Assembly (NCBI GenBank): GCA_002315715.1
Contig: DCHY01000030.1
Span: 20,681 to 32,830 of the forward strand
Source: Clostridiales bacterium UBA1740
Lineage (GTDB): Bacteria > Bacillota > Clostridia > Oscillospirales > CAG-272
Direction: 5' to 3'
Length of the DNA: 12,150 nucleotides
The notes below the pieces were generated by a model. It was not told the origin of the DNA. It was given only the letters and a program-made list of their open reading frames with translations, and did no database searches. The position numbers and the translations under genes were made by a program. Below, one piece after another: positions 7,947 to 12,150 of the stretch (the first letter of the stretch is position 1; every line of letters starts with the position of its first letter).

Positions 7947-8633
7947 ATGTTTTTATACGAAACGCATTTGCATACGGCACTCGTCAGCAAATGTGCGAAG
8001 ATTTCGCCCGAACAAATCGTCGAACTGTACGAAAAAAACGGATACGACGGCGTTTTCGTGACGGACCATTTTCTCAACGGCAATTGTTATTATAACGGCA
8101 GAGACGATTTGTCCTACGCCGAGCGCGTGCATCTCTATGCCGAAGGCTATCGCGCCGTCAAAGCCGCCGCAGGCGATCGTTTGCAGGTCTTTTTCGGTTT
8201 TGAATACTCCTACCGCGGCACGGATATCCTCTTTTACGGATGGGACGAGGACGCACTTGCCGATATTCCCGAAGCGCTCTCTCTGAAGCCTTCCGAGTTT
8301 ATCAAATTCGCCAACGAACGCGGGATTCTCACGGTACAGGCACACCCGTTCCGTGAAGCCGCCTACATCGACCATATTCGCCTTTTCCCGGGTACCGAAG
8401 GCGTGGAAGTGTACAACGCCGGTCGAACCGACCTTGCCAACGACCTTGCCTACCAGTACGCCACCGCCTACGGCAAAATCAAGACCGGCGGCAGTGATCT
8501 TCACTCGGCAGAACAATCCATGCTCTCCGGCGTGGCATTCCACGAGCGTATCACCTCTGAGGCGGAATTTATCGACGCCCTGCGCGCCGGCAAAGGCACC
8601 GTCGTCAAAAAGCCCAACGTATATCAACCCTAA
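7947..8633 (+). CDS. PHP-domain metal-dependent phosphoesterase
   Basis: A 228-residue single-domain PHP protein, a family of trinuclear-metal phosphoesterases that includes histidinol phosphatase, polymerase exonuclease domains and RNase AM. Expected ligands are present: HLH (H7, H9), TDH (D40, H41), GFE (E86), AHP (H133) and SDLH (D184, H186). The TDHFLNGN sequence after the second motif is typical of uncharacterised Clostridia PHP proteins, and the substrate cannot be read from sequence. The ATG at 7947 is supported by GGAG (7934-7937) and the promoter at 7894-7922; the earlier in-frame start at 7887 would lie upstream of that promoter. There is no terminator after the stop, and a tRNA gene begins 20 bases on, so the mRNA and tRNA are probably one transcript. 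Confidence 0.9.
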   Translation: MFLYETHLHTALVSKCAKISPEQIVELYEKNGYDGVFVTDHFLNGNCYYNGRDDLSYAERVHLYAEGYRAVKAAAGDRLQVFFGFEYSYRGTDILFYGWDEDALADIPEALSLKPSEFIKFANERGILTVQAHPFREAAYIDHIRLFPGTEGVEVYNAGRTDLANDLAYQYATAYGKIKTGGSDLHSAEQSMLSGVAFHERITSEAEFIDALRAGKGTVVKKPNVYQP

Positions 8634-8636
8634 TAC

Positions 8637-8650
8637 GGCACGCAGGTGCC
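8637..8650 (+). other. Small hairpin between PHP stop and tRNA-Ile
   Basis: GGCAC (8637-8641) pairs with GTGCC (8646-8650) over a four-base loop. There is no T tract, so it is not a terminator. It could be a processing or stability element where the mRNA is cut from the tRNA. Confidence 0.4.
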
Positions 8651-8653
8651 TAC

Positions 8654-8730
8654 GGACCATTAGCTCAGTTGGTTAGAGCAGCCGGCTCATAACCGGTCGG
8701 TCCAAGGTTCGAGTCCTTGATGGTCCACCA
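8654..8730 (+). tRNA. tRNA with anticodon CAT, probably tRNA-Ile2 (lysidine type)
   Basis: A complete 77-base cloverleaf with encoded CCA. The acceptor GGACCAT pairs with ATGGTCC, the D stem is GCTC/GAGC, the anticodon stem GCCGG/CCGGT holds loop CTCATAA (anticodon 8688-8690), and the T arm CAAGG/CCTTG holds TTCGAGT. CAT could mean Met, initiator Met or Ile2. The GGACC acceptor start and CTCATAA loop resemble the Bacillota tRNA-Ile2 that TilS modifies to read AUA, while a separate typical elongator tRNA-Met lies at 11778. Initiator features (mismatched first pair, GGG/CCC anticodon stem) are absent. No promoter lies in the 20 bases upstream, so it probably depends on PHP-gene transcription. 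Confidence 0.88.
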
Positions 8731-8737
8731 AAGAAAG

Positions 8738-8764
8738 AAGCCTCCTTGTGAGGCTTTTTTTTTT
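8738..8764 (+). terminator. Terminator 1 after tRNA-Ile
   Basis: AAGCCTC (8738-8744) pairs with GAGGCTT (8750-8756) over loop CTTGT, followed by a ten-base T run to 8764. It starts eight bases after the tRNA CCA. Confidence 0.93.
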
Positions 8765-8785
8765 GGTGGACCAAGAGGACTCGAA
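8765..8785 (-). repeat. Antisense copy 1 of the tRNA-Ile 3' end
   Basis: GGTGGACCA, two variable bases, then AGGACTCGAA. This is the reverse complement of the tRNA-Ile 3' end at 8709-8730, differing only in a short central stretch (TCA in the exact complement, AG here). Together with the tRNA tail and the terminator between them it forms a long imperfect palindrome with the terminator hairpin at its tip. Confidence 0.85.
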
Positions 8786-8790
8786 GGGGA

Positions 8791-8855
8791 GCGGTACTGA
8801 ATGACAGCACGGTGTGCTGTCAGAGCCGCGGAAGACCGAGCGCGCAGTTCGCGCG
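8791..8855 (+). repeat. Structured insert of unit A: two hairpin branches
   Basis: Branch one is GCGG (8791-8794) with CCGC (8826-8829), enclosing a 9-bp stem TGACAGCAC/GTGCTGTCA (8802-8810, 8814-8822) with loop GGT. Branch two is CGCGC (8841-8845) with GCGCG (8851-8855). The flanking antisense and sense tRNA-tail copies (8765-8785 and 8860-8875) can pair as the outer stem, giving a three-way junction if transcribed or single-stranded. Confidence 0.7.
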
Positions 8856-8875
8856 AGACCGAGTCCTTGATGGTC
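8853..8875 (+). repeat. Sense copy of the tRNA-Ile 3' segment, unit A
   Basis: CGAGTCCTTGATGGTC at 8860-8875 is identical over 16 bases to tRNA-Ile 8710-8725. The preceding bases form GCGAGACCGAGTCCT (8853-8867), which recurs exactly at 8995-9009 in unit B. Confidence 0.88.
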
Positions 8876-8881
8876 GAAACC

Positions 8882-8906
8882 CCTCACGATGTTGTGAGGC
8901 TTTTTT
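8882..8906 (+). terminator. Terminator 2, end of unit A
   Basis: CCTCAC (8882-8887) pairs with GTGAGG (8894-8899) over a six-base loop, then C and six T (8901-8906). Confidence 0.8.
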
Positions 8907-8926
8907 CTTTGGTGGACCATCAAGGA
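8898..8926 (-). repeat. Antisense copy 2 of the tRNA-Ile 3' end and its flank
   Basis: These 29 bases are the reverse complement of 8714-8742 with a single mismatch; the inner 20 (8907-8926) are perfect. The match includes the tRNA acceptor arm, CCA and the first bases of terminator 1, so the copied segment extends past the mature tRNA. Confidence 0.9.
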
Positions 8927-8934
8927 TGAGAAGC

Positions 8935-8981
8935 GCTCGCGGTGTAGCGGAACCCTCCGGTGGATGGTTCCGCCCGCGAGC
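8935..8981 (+). repeat. Structured insert of unit B: long stepped hairpin
   Basis: GCTCGCGG (8935-8942) pairs with CCGCGAGC (8974-8981). Inside, after a TGTA bulge, GCGGAACC (8947-8954) pairs with GGTTCCGC (8966-8973). The 16 perfect base pairs are nearly all G-C rich. It occupies the same place in unit B that the two-branch insert has in unit A, but is unrelated in sequence. Confidence 0.75.
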
Positions 8982-8994
8982 TGACCGCGCCGCA

Positions 8995-9009
8995 GCGAGA
9001 CCGAGTCCT
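8995..9009 (+). repeat. Sense repeat of unit B
   Basis: GCGAGACCGAGTCCT repeats 8853-8867 exactly, keeping eight bases (CGAGTCCT) of the tRNA-Ile T arm. It marks the end of unit B, directly before terminator 3. Confidence 0.8.
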
Positions 9010-9042
9010 CGGGAAAAACCGCCGTGTTTTTCCCGCTTTTTT
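9010..9042 (+). terminator. Terminator 3, end of unit B
   Basis: A perfect 10-bp stem CGGGAAAAAC/GTTTTTCCCG (9010-9019, 9026-9035), loop CGCCGT, then C and six T. Confidence 0.88.
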
Positions 9043-9090
9043 CGCGGTTCAAGTTTTTCTTTATGTACTGCTTTTTCTCCGCGAAAAAAG
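9036..9090. repeat. 12-bp inverted repeat overlapping terminator 3
   Basis: CTTTTTTCGCGG (9036-9047) and CCGCGAAAAAAG (9079-9090) are perfect complements across a T-rich 31-base loop. The left arm includes the T tract of terminator 3. Read leftward, the right arm supplies T residues after a GC stem, so this may be another terminator for the opposite strand. Confidence 0.65.
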
Positions 9091-9097
9091 GGATTTC

Positions 9098-9237
9098 TAA
9101 ACTATCTTTTTCATGCCATGCTCTGCATGGATTCCATACACGGCTCTGCCGTGATTCCATACCCGACAAAGTCGGGATGATATACCGCTTAAGGCGGATT
9201 TTTGCTTTGCAAAAAAGCTTCTTAAACTATCTTTTTC
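9098..9237. repeat. Direct repeats flanking the hairpin array
   Basis: TAAACTATCTTTTTC occurs at 9098-9112 and again at 9223-9237, both preceded by an A tract and G. The hairpin array lies exactly between the copies, giving the appearance of a bounded insertion or duplicated flank. Confidence 0.75.
9116..9197. repeat. Array of four mini-hairpins at exact 23-base period
   Basis: Hairpins start at 9116, 9139, 9162 and 9185. The first three are 15 bases: CCATGC-TCT-GCATGG, CACGGC-TCT-GCCGTG and CCCGAC-AAA-GTCGGG. The fourth is the smaller CCGC-TTAAG-GCGG. Spacers are eight bases (ATTCCATA, ATTCCATA, ATGATATA). Stem sequences differ in each unit but stay self-complementary, while the spacer and loop are conserved. 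No open frame here looks real. A further hairpin, TTTTTGC-TTT-GCAAAAA, follows at 9199-9215. Confidence 0.88.
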
Positions 9238-9263
9238 GCCGATCATCTCTCCCCCATACACGC

Positions 9264-9291
9264 AAAAAGGACCGCTTTCGCGGTCCTTTTT
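9264..9291. terminator. Terminator of the sugar phosphotransferase gene, bidirectional
   Basis: A perfect 12-bp stem, 9264-9275 with 9280-9291, loop TTTC, with A and T tracts on opposite arms. It ends leftward transcription of the phosphotransferase, touching its stop codon, and could also stop rightward read-through from the tRNA-Ile region. Confidence 0.93.
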
Positions 9292-10775
9292 CATGATTGG
9301 ATTTGTGATTCGTTTTTATCGTTTTGGTTTTCGGTTTGCGCCTCTGTCGGCGGTTCTGTCGGTTCGGCGTTTTCCGTCACCTGCGCGGCGGCTTTGCATA
9401 CGGCGGAAGAAAAGGCGCAAAACGGCGTTGCCAAAAGGATTCCGACGTCTTCCCAAATGCTCCAGTTTTCAACGTAGTATATATCCGTTGCCAAACGGTC
9501 GGTAAGCGCCGTCTTGCCTCTGTATTTTTTGATTTGGGAAAGTCCCGTGATGCCCGGTTTTCCGTAATATTTTAGGTTATAGGAAGGATTCAAAGCGCGG
9601 AAAGCGTCCAAGTCGGCAGGACTGTCGGGACGAGGACCAACCAGGGACATTTCGCCGAGCAAGACGTTTATGAGCTGCGGCAATTCGTCAATGCCAGAGG
9701 CGCGCAGGAAGGCGCCGATTTTGGATGTCGCGGTGATTTTCGGGTTTTCTCCGTCCGCCTTCGGCGTTTTCTCGGTGTGAAATTTGAACATAGCAAACGT
9801 TTCGCCGAAAAGGCCGACGCGCTCGTGTCTTTCCCAGATCGGACCGCCGAATGCAAAGAAGACGAACGCCGCCGTTAACAGCGTGATAGGCAGCGTCAAG
9901 AGAAGCAAAAGAACCGAGGCGACGACGTCGAAGCCACGCTTAAAACTCATCGCACCGCGATTTTCCATCGGGGTCAGGTGAATGTTGATGAGGGGAATGT
10001 CGCCGACTCTCGTCAGCTGTTCGGTGGATTTGAAATAGCCGTACAATACGGGGAGGAAAAAGACCTTGATAAAACGGTCGTCGCATTGGTCGACGAGTCT
10101 TGTCAAGCGCTTTTTGTTGTAGGAGTCGATGGCGAAAACCACTTCGTCGGGACGATAACGGTCGAGAATTTCGCCGAGATTTTCAAAGGAACCGAGTTTG
10201 TCGCAACCAACGTCGGAACGGATACAATCCCCGACGTAGCCGAGCACCATCACGCCGTATTCGGGATGGACGTTGATTTGCTGAAGATACTGCTTGGCGG
10301 TCTCGGTATTATCGCCGACGATGACGGTTTTGCGCAGCTGATAGCGGTGGATGCGGTAGGAATGCATCGCCGAGATGGTGATTTCCCGTTTGACAAGCAA
10401 CAGGGCGGTGCTCAAAACGAACTGAATGCCGATAAGCGTTCCCCAAAACGGCCAAAACACGTCCGGCGCCAACAGAGAGAGCAAAAACAAGGTGGAATAA
10501 ATCAGTGCGTTGGCGCGCAGATAGGAATAGACGGATTCGCGGAAGCGGAGGTACGCCCCCTCGGCATAGACGTTGAAAAACTGATAAATCAAAGAAGCAA
10601 GAAGGCAGGCGATGAGCATCACGAGGTAAAGCAAGGGGCGCGTGTAGACGTCTACGGGGATGAAAGAAATCAGAGTGGGAACGATTAAAAACGAAACGAT
10701 CAGCGTAAAGACGTTGACCAAAATATCGAGATAATTATCCACGACGGGATACGATTTTTGATTGCGGTTTTTCAT
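9291..10775 (-). CDS. Polyprenyl-phosphate sugar-1-phosphate transferase (WcaJ/PglC-type initiating enzyme)
   Basis: A 494-residue membrane enzyme that moves a sugar 1-phosphate from a nucleotide sugar onto undecaprenyl phosphate, the first step of exopolysaccharide or glycan assembly. Four N-terminal membrane segments lie near residues 15-40, 47-68, 88-103 and 109-127. A nucleotide-binding-like domain follows ([12 protein letters not shown], 149-160). The catalytic domain starts at [12 protein letters not shown] (276-287) with its membrane-embedded helix, then [20 protein letters not shown] (362-381) with the D363-E364 dyad, [18 protein letters not shown] and [14 protein letters not shown]. 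Usual KFRSM is KFHTE here. The last 30 or so residues are a polar E/T/Q/N-rich tail. The ATG at 10775 has AGGAG upstream and a consensus promoter. It stands alone, without other glycan genes in the window; the sugar is unknown. Confidence 0.92.
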   Translation of the reverse strand: MKNRNQKSYPVVDNYLDILVNVFTLIVSFLIVPTLISFIPVDVYTRPLLYLVMLIACLLASLIYQFFNVYAEGAYLRFRESVYSYLRANALIYSTLFLLSLLAPDVFWPFWGTLIGIQFVLSTALLLVKREITISAMHSYRIHRYQLRKTVIVGDNTETAKQYLQQINVHPEYGVMVLGYVGDCIRSDVGCDKLGSFENLGEILDRYRPDEVVFAIDSYNKKRLTRLVDQCDDRFIKVFFLPVLYGYFKSTEQLTRVGDIPLINIHLTPMENRGAMSFKRGFDVVASVLLLLLTLPITLLTAAFVFFAFGGPIWERHERVGLFGETFAMFKFHTEKTPKADGENPKITATSKIGAFLRASGIDELPQLINVLLGEMSLVGPRPDSPADLDAFRALNPSYNLKYYGKPGITGLSQIKKYRGKTALTDRLATDIYYVENWSIWEDVGILLATPFCAFSSAVCKAAAQVTENAEPTEPPTEAQTENQNDKNESQIQS

Positions 10776-10804
10776 CGTTTTCTCCTTCCTTTCAAAGTGA
10801 TTTC

Positions 10805-10833
10805 ATTATATATCACACGCGCGTTTTTGTCAA
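10805..10833 (-). promoter_or_regulatory. Consensus sigma-A promoter of the phosphotransferase gene
   Basis: Read leftward: TTGACA (10833-10828), a 17-base spacer and TATAAT (10810-10805), a perfect match in both boxes. It should be strong unless repressed. Confidence 0.92.
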
Positions 10834-10838
10834 TAGGC

Positions 10839-10868
10839 TTGACTTTCCCCGTTTTTTTATGGTAGAAT
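10839..10868 (+). promoter_or_regulatory. Sigma-A promoter of rnc
   Basis: TTGACT (10839-10844), an 18-base spacer and TAGAAT (10863-10868). Only five bases separate its -35 from that of the divergent phosphotransferase promoter. GAGGG (10880-10884) is the ribosome site. Confidence 0.75.
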
Positions 10869-10891
10869 AATCGAAAAGCGAGGGATCGTCT

Positions 10892-11647
10892 ATGCAAGCG
10901 TGTTTTGAGTATGCCGTACCGTTAATCGAATCTAAAATCGGGTACGTTTTTGTGGATAAAAATCTTCTCTGCCAAGCGTTTACCAGAGAGAGTTTCGTCA
11001 ACGAATACCGTCAGCGCCGCCGCGGCGTTGCCATTCAATCCAACGAAGTGCTCGAATTTTTCGGGGACGGCGTTTTGTCCGCCGCCGTCATTTCGCTTTT
11101 CATCCGTGATTTTTCCGACCGCTCGGAGCACGGCATTTTGACCACCCTCACCGAAGGACAGCTTTCCAACATGAAAGCCAAACTGTCGGATAAAGGCAAC
11201 CTCTCGCGCAGTATCGAGCGCACCGGTCTTGAACAGTTCCTGCTCATGAGCGAAGGGGATAAAAAACTCGGCATTGAAAAGCAGCCCTCGGTCATGGAAG
11301 ACCTCTTTGAGTCTATTCTCGGCGCCGTCTATATCGACAGCGGCAAAAACGCCGACGCCGTCATGGAAGTCGTGTCCCGCATTTTGGATTTTGACGGCTA
11401 TCTTGCCAAAAACGGCAACGTGCAAAGTTATAAAAACGCCCTGCAGGAATACTGCGCCGACAAGCGCCGCCGCCTGCCGCCTCCCGCCTATGAAACGGTG
11501 GAGGAAAAAGGCCCCGACCATGCGAAAATCTACACGCGCGTTTGCACCATCGGCGAAAATTACTACGCAACGGGCATCGGAAAAAATCTGAAGATTGCCG
11601 ACGAGGAAGCGGCAAAAAACACCTTGGAACTTTTAAAAAAGGGATAA
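10892..11647 (+). CDS. rnc: Ribonuclease III
   Basis: Double-strand-specific endoribonuclease that processes rRNA precursors and structured mRNAs. It has 251 residues, a usual length. The catalytic domain carries the signature NEVLEFFGDGVLS with E52, E55 and D59 (canonical NERLEFLGDAVL), TEGQLSNMKAKL with E88, and MEDLFESILGAVYIDS with D137 and E140, matching the metal-binding acids of E. coli RNase III. A double-stranded RNA-binding domain follows (about 175-249), with GPDHAKIYT and GIGKNLKIADEEAAKNTLELL. The ATG at 10892 has GAGGG seven bases upstream. The frequent partner smc is not next; two tRNA genes with their own promoter follow. The small deviations from the signature leave all expected acidic residues in place. 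Confidence 0.95.
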   Translation: MQACFEYAVPLIESKIGYVFVDKNLLCQAFTRESFVNEYRQRRRGVAIQSNEVLEFFGDGVLSAAVISLFIRDFSDRSEHGILTTLTEGQLSNMKAKLSDKGNLSRSIERTGLEQFLLMSEGDKKLGIEKQPSVMEDLFESILGAVYIDSGKNADAVMEVVSRILDFDGYLAKNGNVQSYKNALQEYCADKRRRLPPPAYETVEEKGPDHAKIYTRVCTIGENYYATGIGKNLKIADEEAAKNTLELLKKG

Positions 11648-11661
11648 AGAGCCCGTTTTTT
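11635..11661 (+). terminator. Possible weak terminator of rnc
   Basis: An A tract plus GGG (11635-11643) can pair with CCC-G-TTTTTT (11652-11661), with a one-base bulge, across the stop codon. The GC core is only three pairs, so termination would be inefficient. Confidence 0.35.
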
Positions 11662-11710
11662 CGGTGCTTTTTCCGTCAAAAAAAGACAAAAATTTTCTTC
11701 TCGAAAGATA

Positions 11711-11739
11711 TTGACTTTTGAAAAAACCCGTGATATAAT
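11711..11739 (+). promoter_or_regulatory. Promoter of the tRNA-Met/tRNA-Glu unit
   Basis: TTGACT (11711-11716), a 17-base spacer and a perfect -10 TATAAT (11734-11739). Transcription would begin about 30 bases before tRNA-Met. Confidence 0.92.
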
Positions 11740-11777
11740 AATCGGGCAAGGTTTGAAGGAAGCTCAACCAAGCAAAT

Positions 11778-11854
11778 GGCGGAATAGCTCAGCTGGCTAG
11801 AGCGTCCGGTTCATACCCGGCAGGTCGTTGGTTCAAATCCGACTTCCGCTACCA
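11778..11854 (+). tRNA. tRNA-Met (elongator), anticodon CAT
   Basis: A complete 77-base cloverleaf with encoded CCA. Acceptor GGCGGAA pairs with TTCCGCT (first pair G-T), D stem GCTC/GAGC, anticodon loop TTCATAC with CAT at 11812-11814, T stem GTTGG/CCGAC. The acceptor start, D arm (AGCTGGCTA) and loop closely resemble the B. subtilis elongator tRNA-Met, which also has a G-U first pair. The bottom pair of the anticodon stem is a T-C mismatch. Confidence 0.9.
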
Positions 11855-11860
11855 TACTTT

Positions 11861-11935
11861 GGCTCGTTGGTCAAGAGGTTAAGACACGGCCCTTTCACGG
11901 CTGTAACGGCGGTTCGATTCCGCCACGAGTCACCA
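11861..11935 (+). tRNA. tRNA-Glu, anticodon TTC
   Basis: A complete 75-base cloverleaf with encoded CCA, six bases after tRNA-Met and in the same transcript. Acceptor GGCTCGT pairs with ACGAGTC, anticodon loop CTTTCAC with TTC at 11894-11896, T stem GGCGG/CCGCC with TTCGATT. Confidence 0.95.
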
Positions 11936-11941
11936 AAATAT

Positions 11942-11976
11942 AAGAGGTATCACATCTGTGGTACCTCTTTTATTTT
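11942..11976 (+). terminator. Terminator of the tRNA-Met/tRNA-Glu unit
   Basis: AAGAGGTA (11942-11949) pairs with TACCTCTT (11962-11969), continued inward by a T-G wobble and CAC/GTG, then TTATTTT. Confidence 0.9.
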
Positions 11977-12006
11977 GCCGCCCCGTTGGCGGAATTAAAC
12001 CGCCGT
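11976..12006 (-). repeat. Antisense copy of the tRNA-Glu 3' end
   Basis: By eye about 24 of 31 positions match the reverse complement of the tRNA-Glu 3' end including CCA (11905-11935), with one inserted base. The best part, GGCGGAATTAAACCGCCG (11989-12006 region), differs from the exact complement only at two central bases. It lies directly after the terminator, the same place as the antisense copy downstream of tRNA-Ile. Confidence 0.75.
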
Positions 12007-12011
12007 CCGGA

Positions 12012-12045
12012 TTTTCCATAGGAAAAGACGGAAAACGGCGGTTCG
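12012..12045 (+). repeat. Hairpin insert and sense copy of the tRNA-Glu T arm
   Basis: TTTTCC-ATA-GGAAAA (12012-12026) is a 15-base mini-hairpin. It is followed by AACGGCGGTTCG (12034-12045), identical to tRNA-Glu 11905-11916. ACGGCGGTT can pair with AACCGCCGT of the preceding antisense copy (11998-12006), closing the unit. Confidence 0.75.
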
Positions 12046-12110
12046 GTAATATTGTGTCCGACATCCACGTTGGATGCCGAAGGTCGCAAAGCGAGCGGAC
12101 ACAAATACCG
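12044..12110 (+). repeat. Three-way-junction-like structured element
   Basis: Outer stem CGGTA/TACCG (12044-12048, 12106-12110) and TTGTGTCCG/CGGACACAA (12052-12060, 12096-12104). Within it are two branches, CATCCA-CGT-TGGATG (12062-12076) and TCGC-AAA-GCGA (12084-12094). I see no coding frame here and no known RNA family I can name. Confidence 0.75.
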
Positions 12111-12150
12111 CCACTGTGCGCAGACGCACAAGCAAGCCAAAGGCTTGGTG
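12111..12150 (+). repeat. Further branched element, cut by the window end
   Basis: Two hairpins, TGTGCG/CGCACA (12115-12130) and CAAGCC-AAA-GGCTTG (12133-12147), are bracketed by CCAC (12111-12114) and a final GTG that would pair with it. The closing stem probably continues beyond the window. Confidence 0.6.

Noticed and set aside
8654..8730. Initiator tRNA-fMet for the CAT anticodon gene
   Set aside because: It has a fully paired acceptor stem and lacks the three G-C pairs typical of the initiator anticodon stem.
8714..8926. attL/attR of an integrated element at tRNA-Ile
   Set aside because: Copies of a tRNA 3' end suggest integration sites, but the near-perfect copy is inverted, the direct copy is about 150 bases away, and no integrase or cargo lies between.
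8955..8990. T-box antiterminator sequence (GGTGGATGGTTCCGC)
   Set aside because: It only loosely resembles the T-box core, lies within a long G-C hairpin, and no synthetase or amino-acid gene follows.
8687..9169. 160-residue leftward open frame across the tRNA-Ile and repeat tract
   Set aside because: Its C-terminus (VDHQGLEPWTDRL) is the antisense translation of the tRNA, and the related FDHQGLGLARTARS comes from the sense tail copy near 8853-8880. It runs through three terminators and has no ribosome site. It is a by-product of the repeats.
8812..9180. 122-residue rightward open frame in the same tract
   Set aside because: It crosses terminators 2 and 3 and the hairpin array, has no ribosome site, and its composition reflects the repeats.
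9116..9197. CRISPR array
   Set aside because: There are no identical 24-40 base repeats with unique spacers; the period is 23 bases and the variable segments are themselves palindromes. No cas genes are present.

Overview
The window is bacterial chromosome, most likely from the Clostridia side of the Bacillota. The reasons are a one-chain glycyl-tRNA synthetase, an AddB-type (not RecB-type) recombination subunit, strong AGGAGG-like ribosome sites, near-consensus sigma-A promoters with 17-18 base spacers, and dense intrinsic terminators. G+C looks close to 50%. I cannot place it below class from sequence alone.

Layout. 1-719 (+) is the C-terminal part of glycyl-tRNA synthetase, closed by two terminators. 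851-4739 (+) is a two-gene unit: an OmpR-like winged-helix regulator with a degenerate receiver-like N-terminus, overlapping addB by 17 bases. A bidirectional terminator separates addB from the leftward unit rhaB-rhaD-DUF554 (7794 down to 4784). That unit encodes L-rhamnulose phosphorylation and aldol cleavage plus a DUF554 membrane protein, and lacks rhamnose isomerase, mutarotase, transporter and regulator. Divergent from rhaB is a PHP-domain phosphoesterase gene (7947-8633, +). A tRNA with anticodon CAT, best read as tRNA-Ile2, lies only 20 bases after it. 8731-9263 has no credible gene but is full of structured repeats. 9291-10775 (-) is a WcaJ/PglC-type polyprenyl-phosphate sugar phosphotransferase. 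Its consensus promoter stands back to back with that of rnc (RNase III, 10892-11647, +). A strong promoter then drives tRNA-Met(CAT) and tRNA-Glu(TTC), followed by a terminator and a second structured non-coding stretch to the window end.

The protein genes are conventional. The unusual material lies downstream of the tRNAs. Both tRNA-Ile and tRNA-Glu are followed by terminator, then an antisense copy of that tRNA's own 3' end, then a structured insert, then a sense fragment of the same 3' end. The copied sequence differs between the loci because each follows its local tRNA, so this is not one dispersed repeat. The tRNA-Ile tract contains two such units. It is followed by an array of four small hairpins at exact 23-base spacing, whose stems change sequence but stay self-complementary. 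Similar 6-bp, 3-base-loop hairpins recur after tRNA-Glu inside apparent multi-branch folds. This may be a tRNA-linked repeat system, or the trace of repeated fold-back template switching at terminator hairpins.
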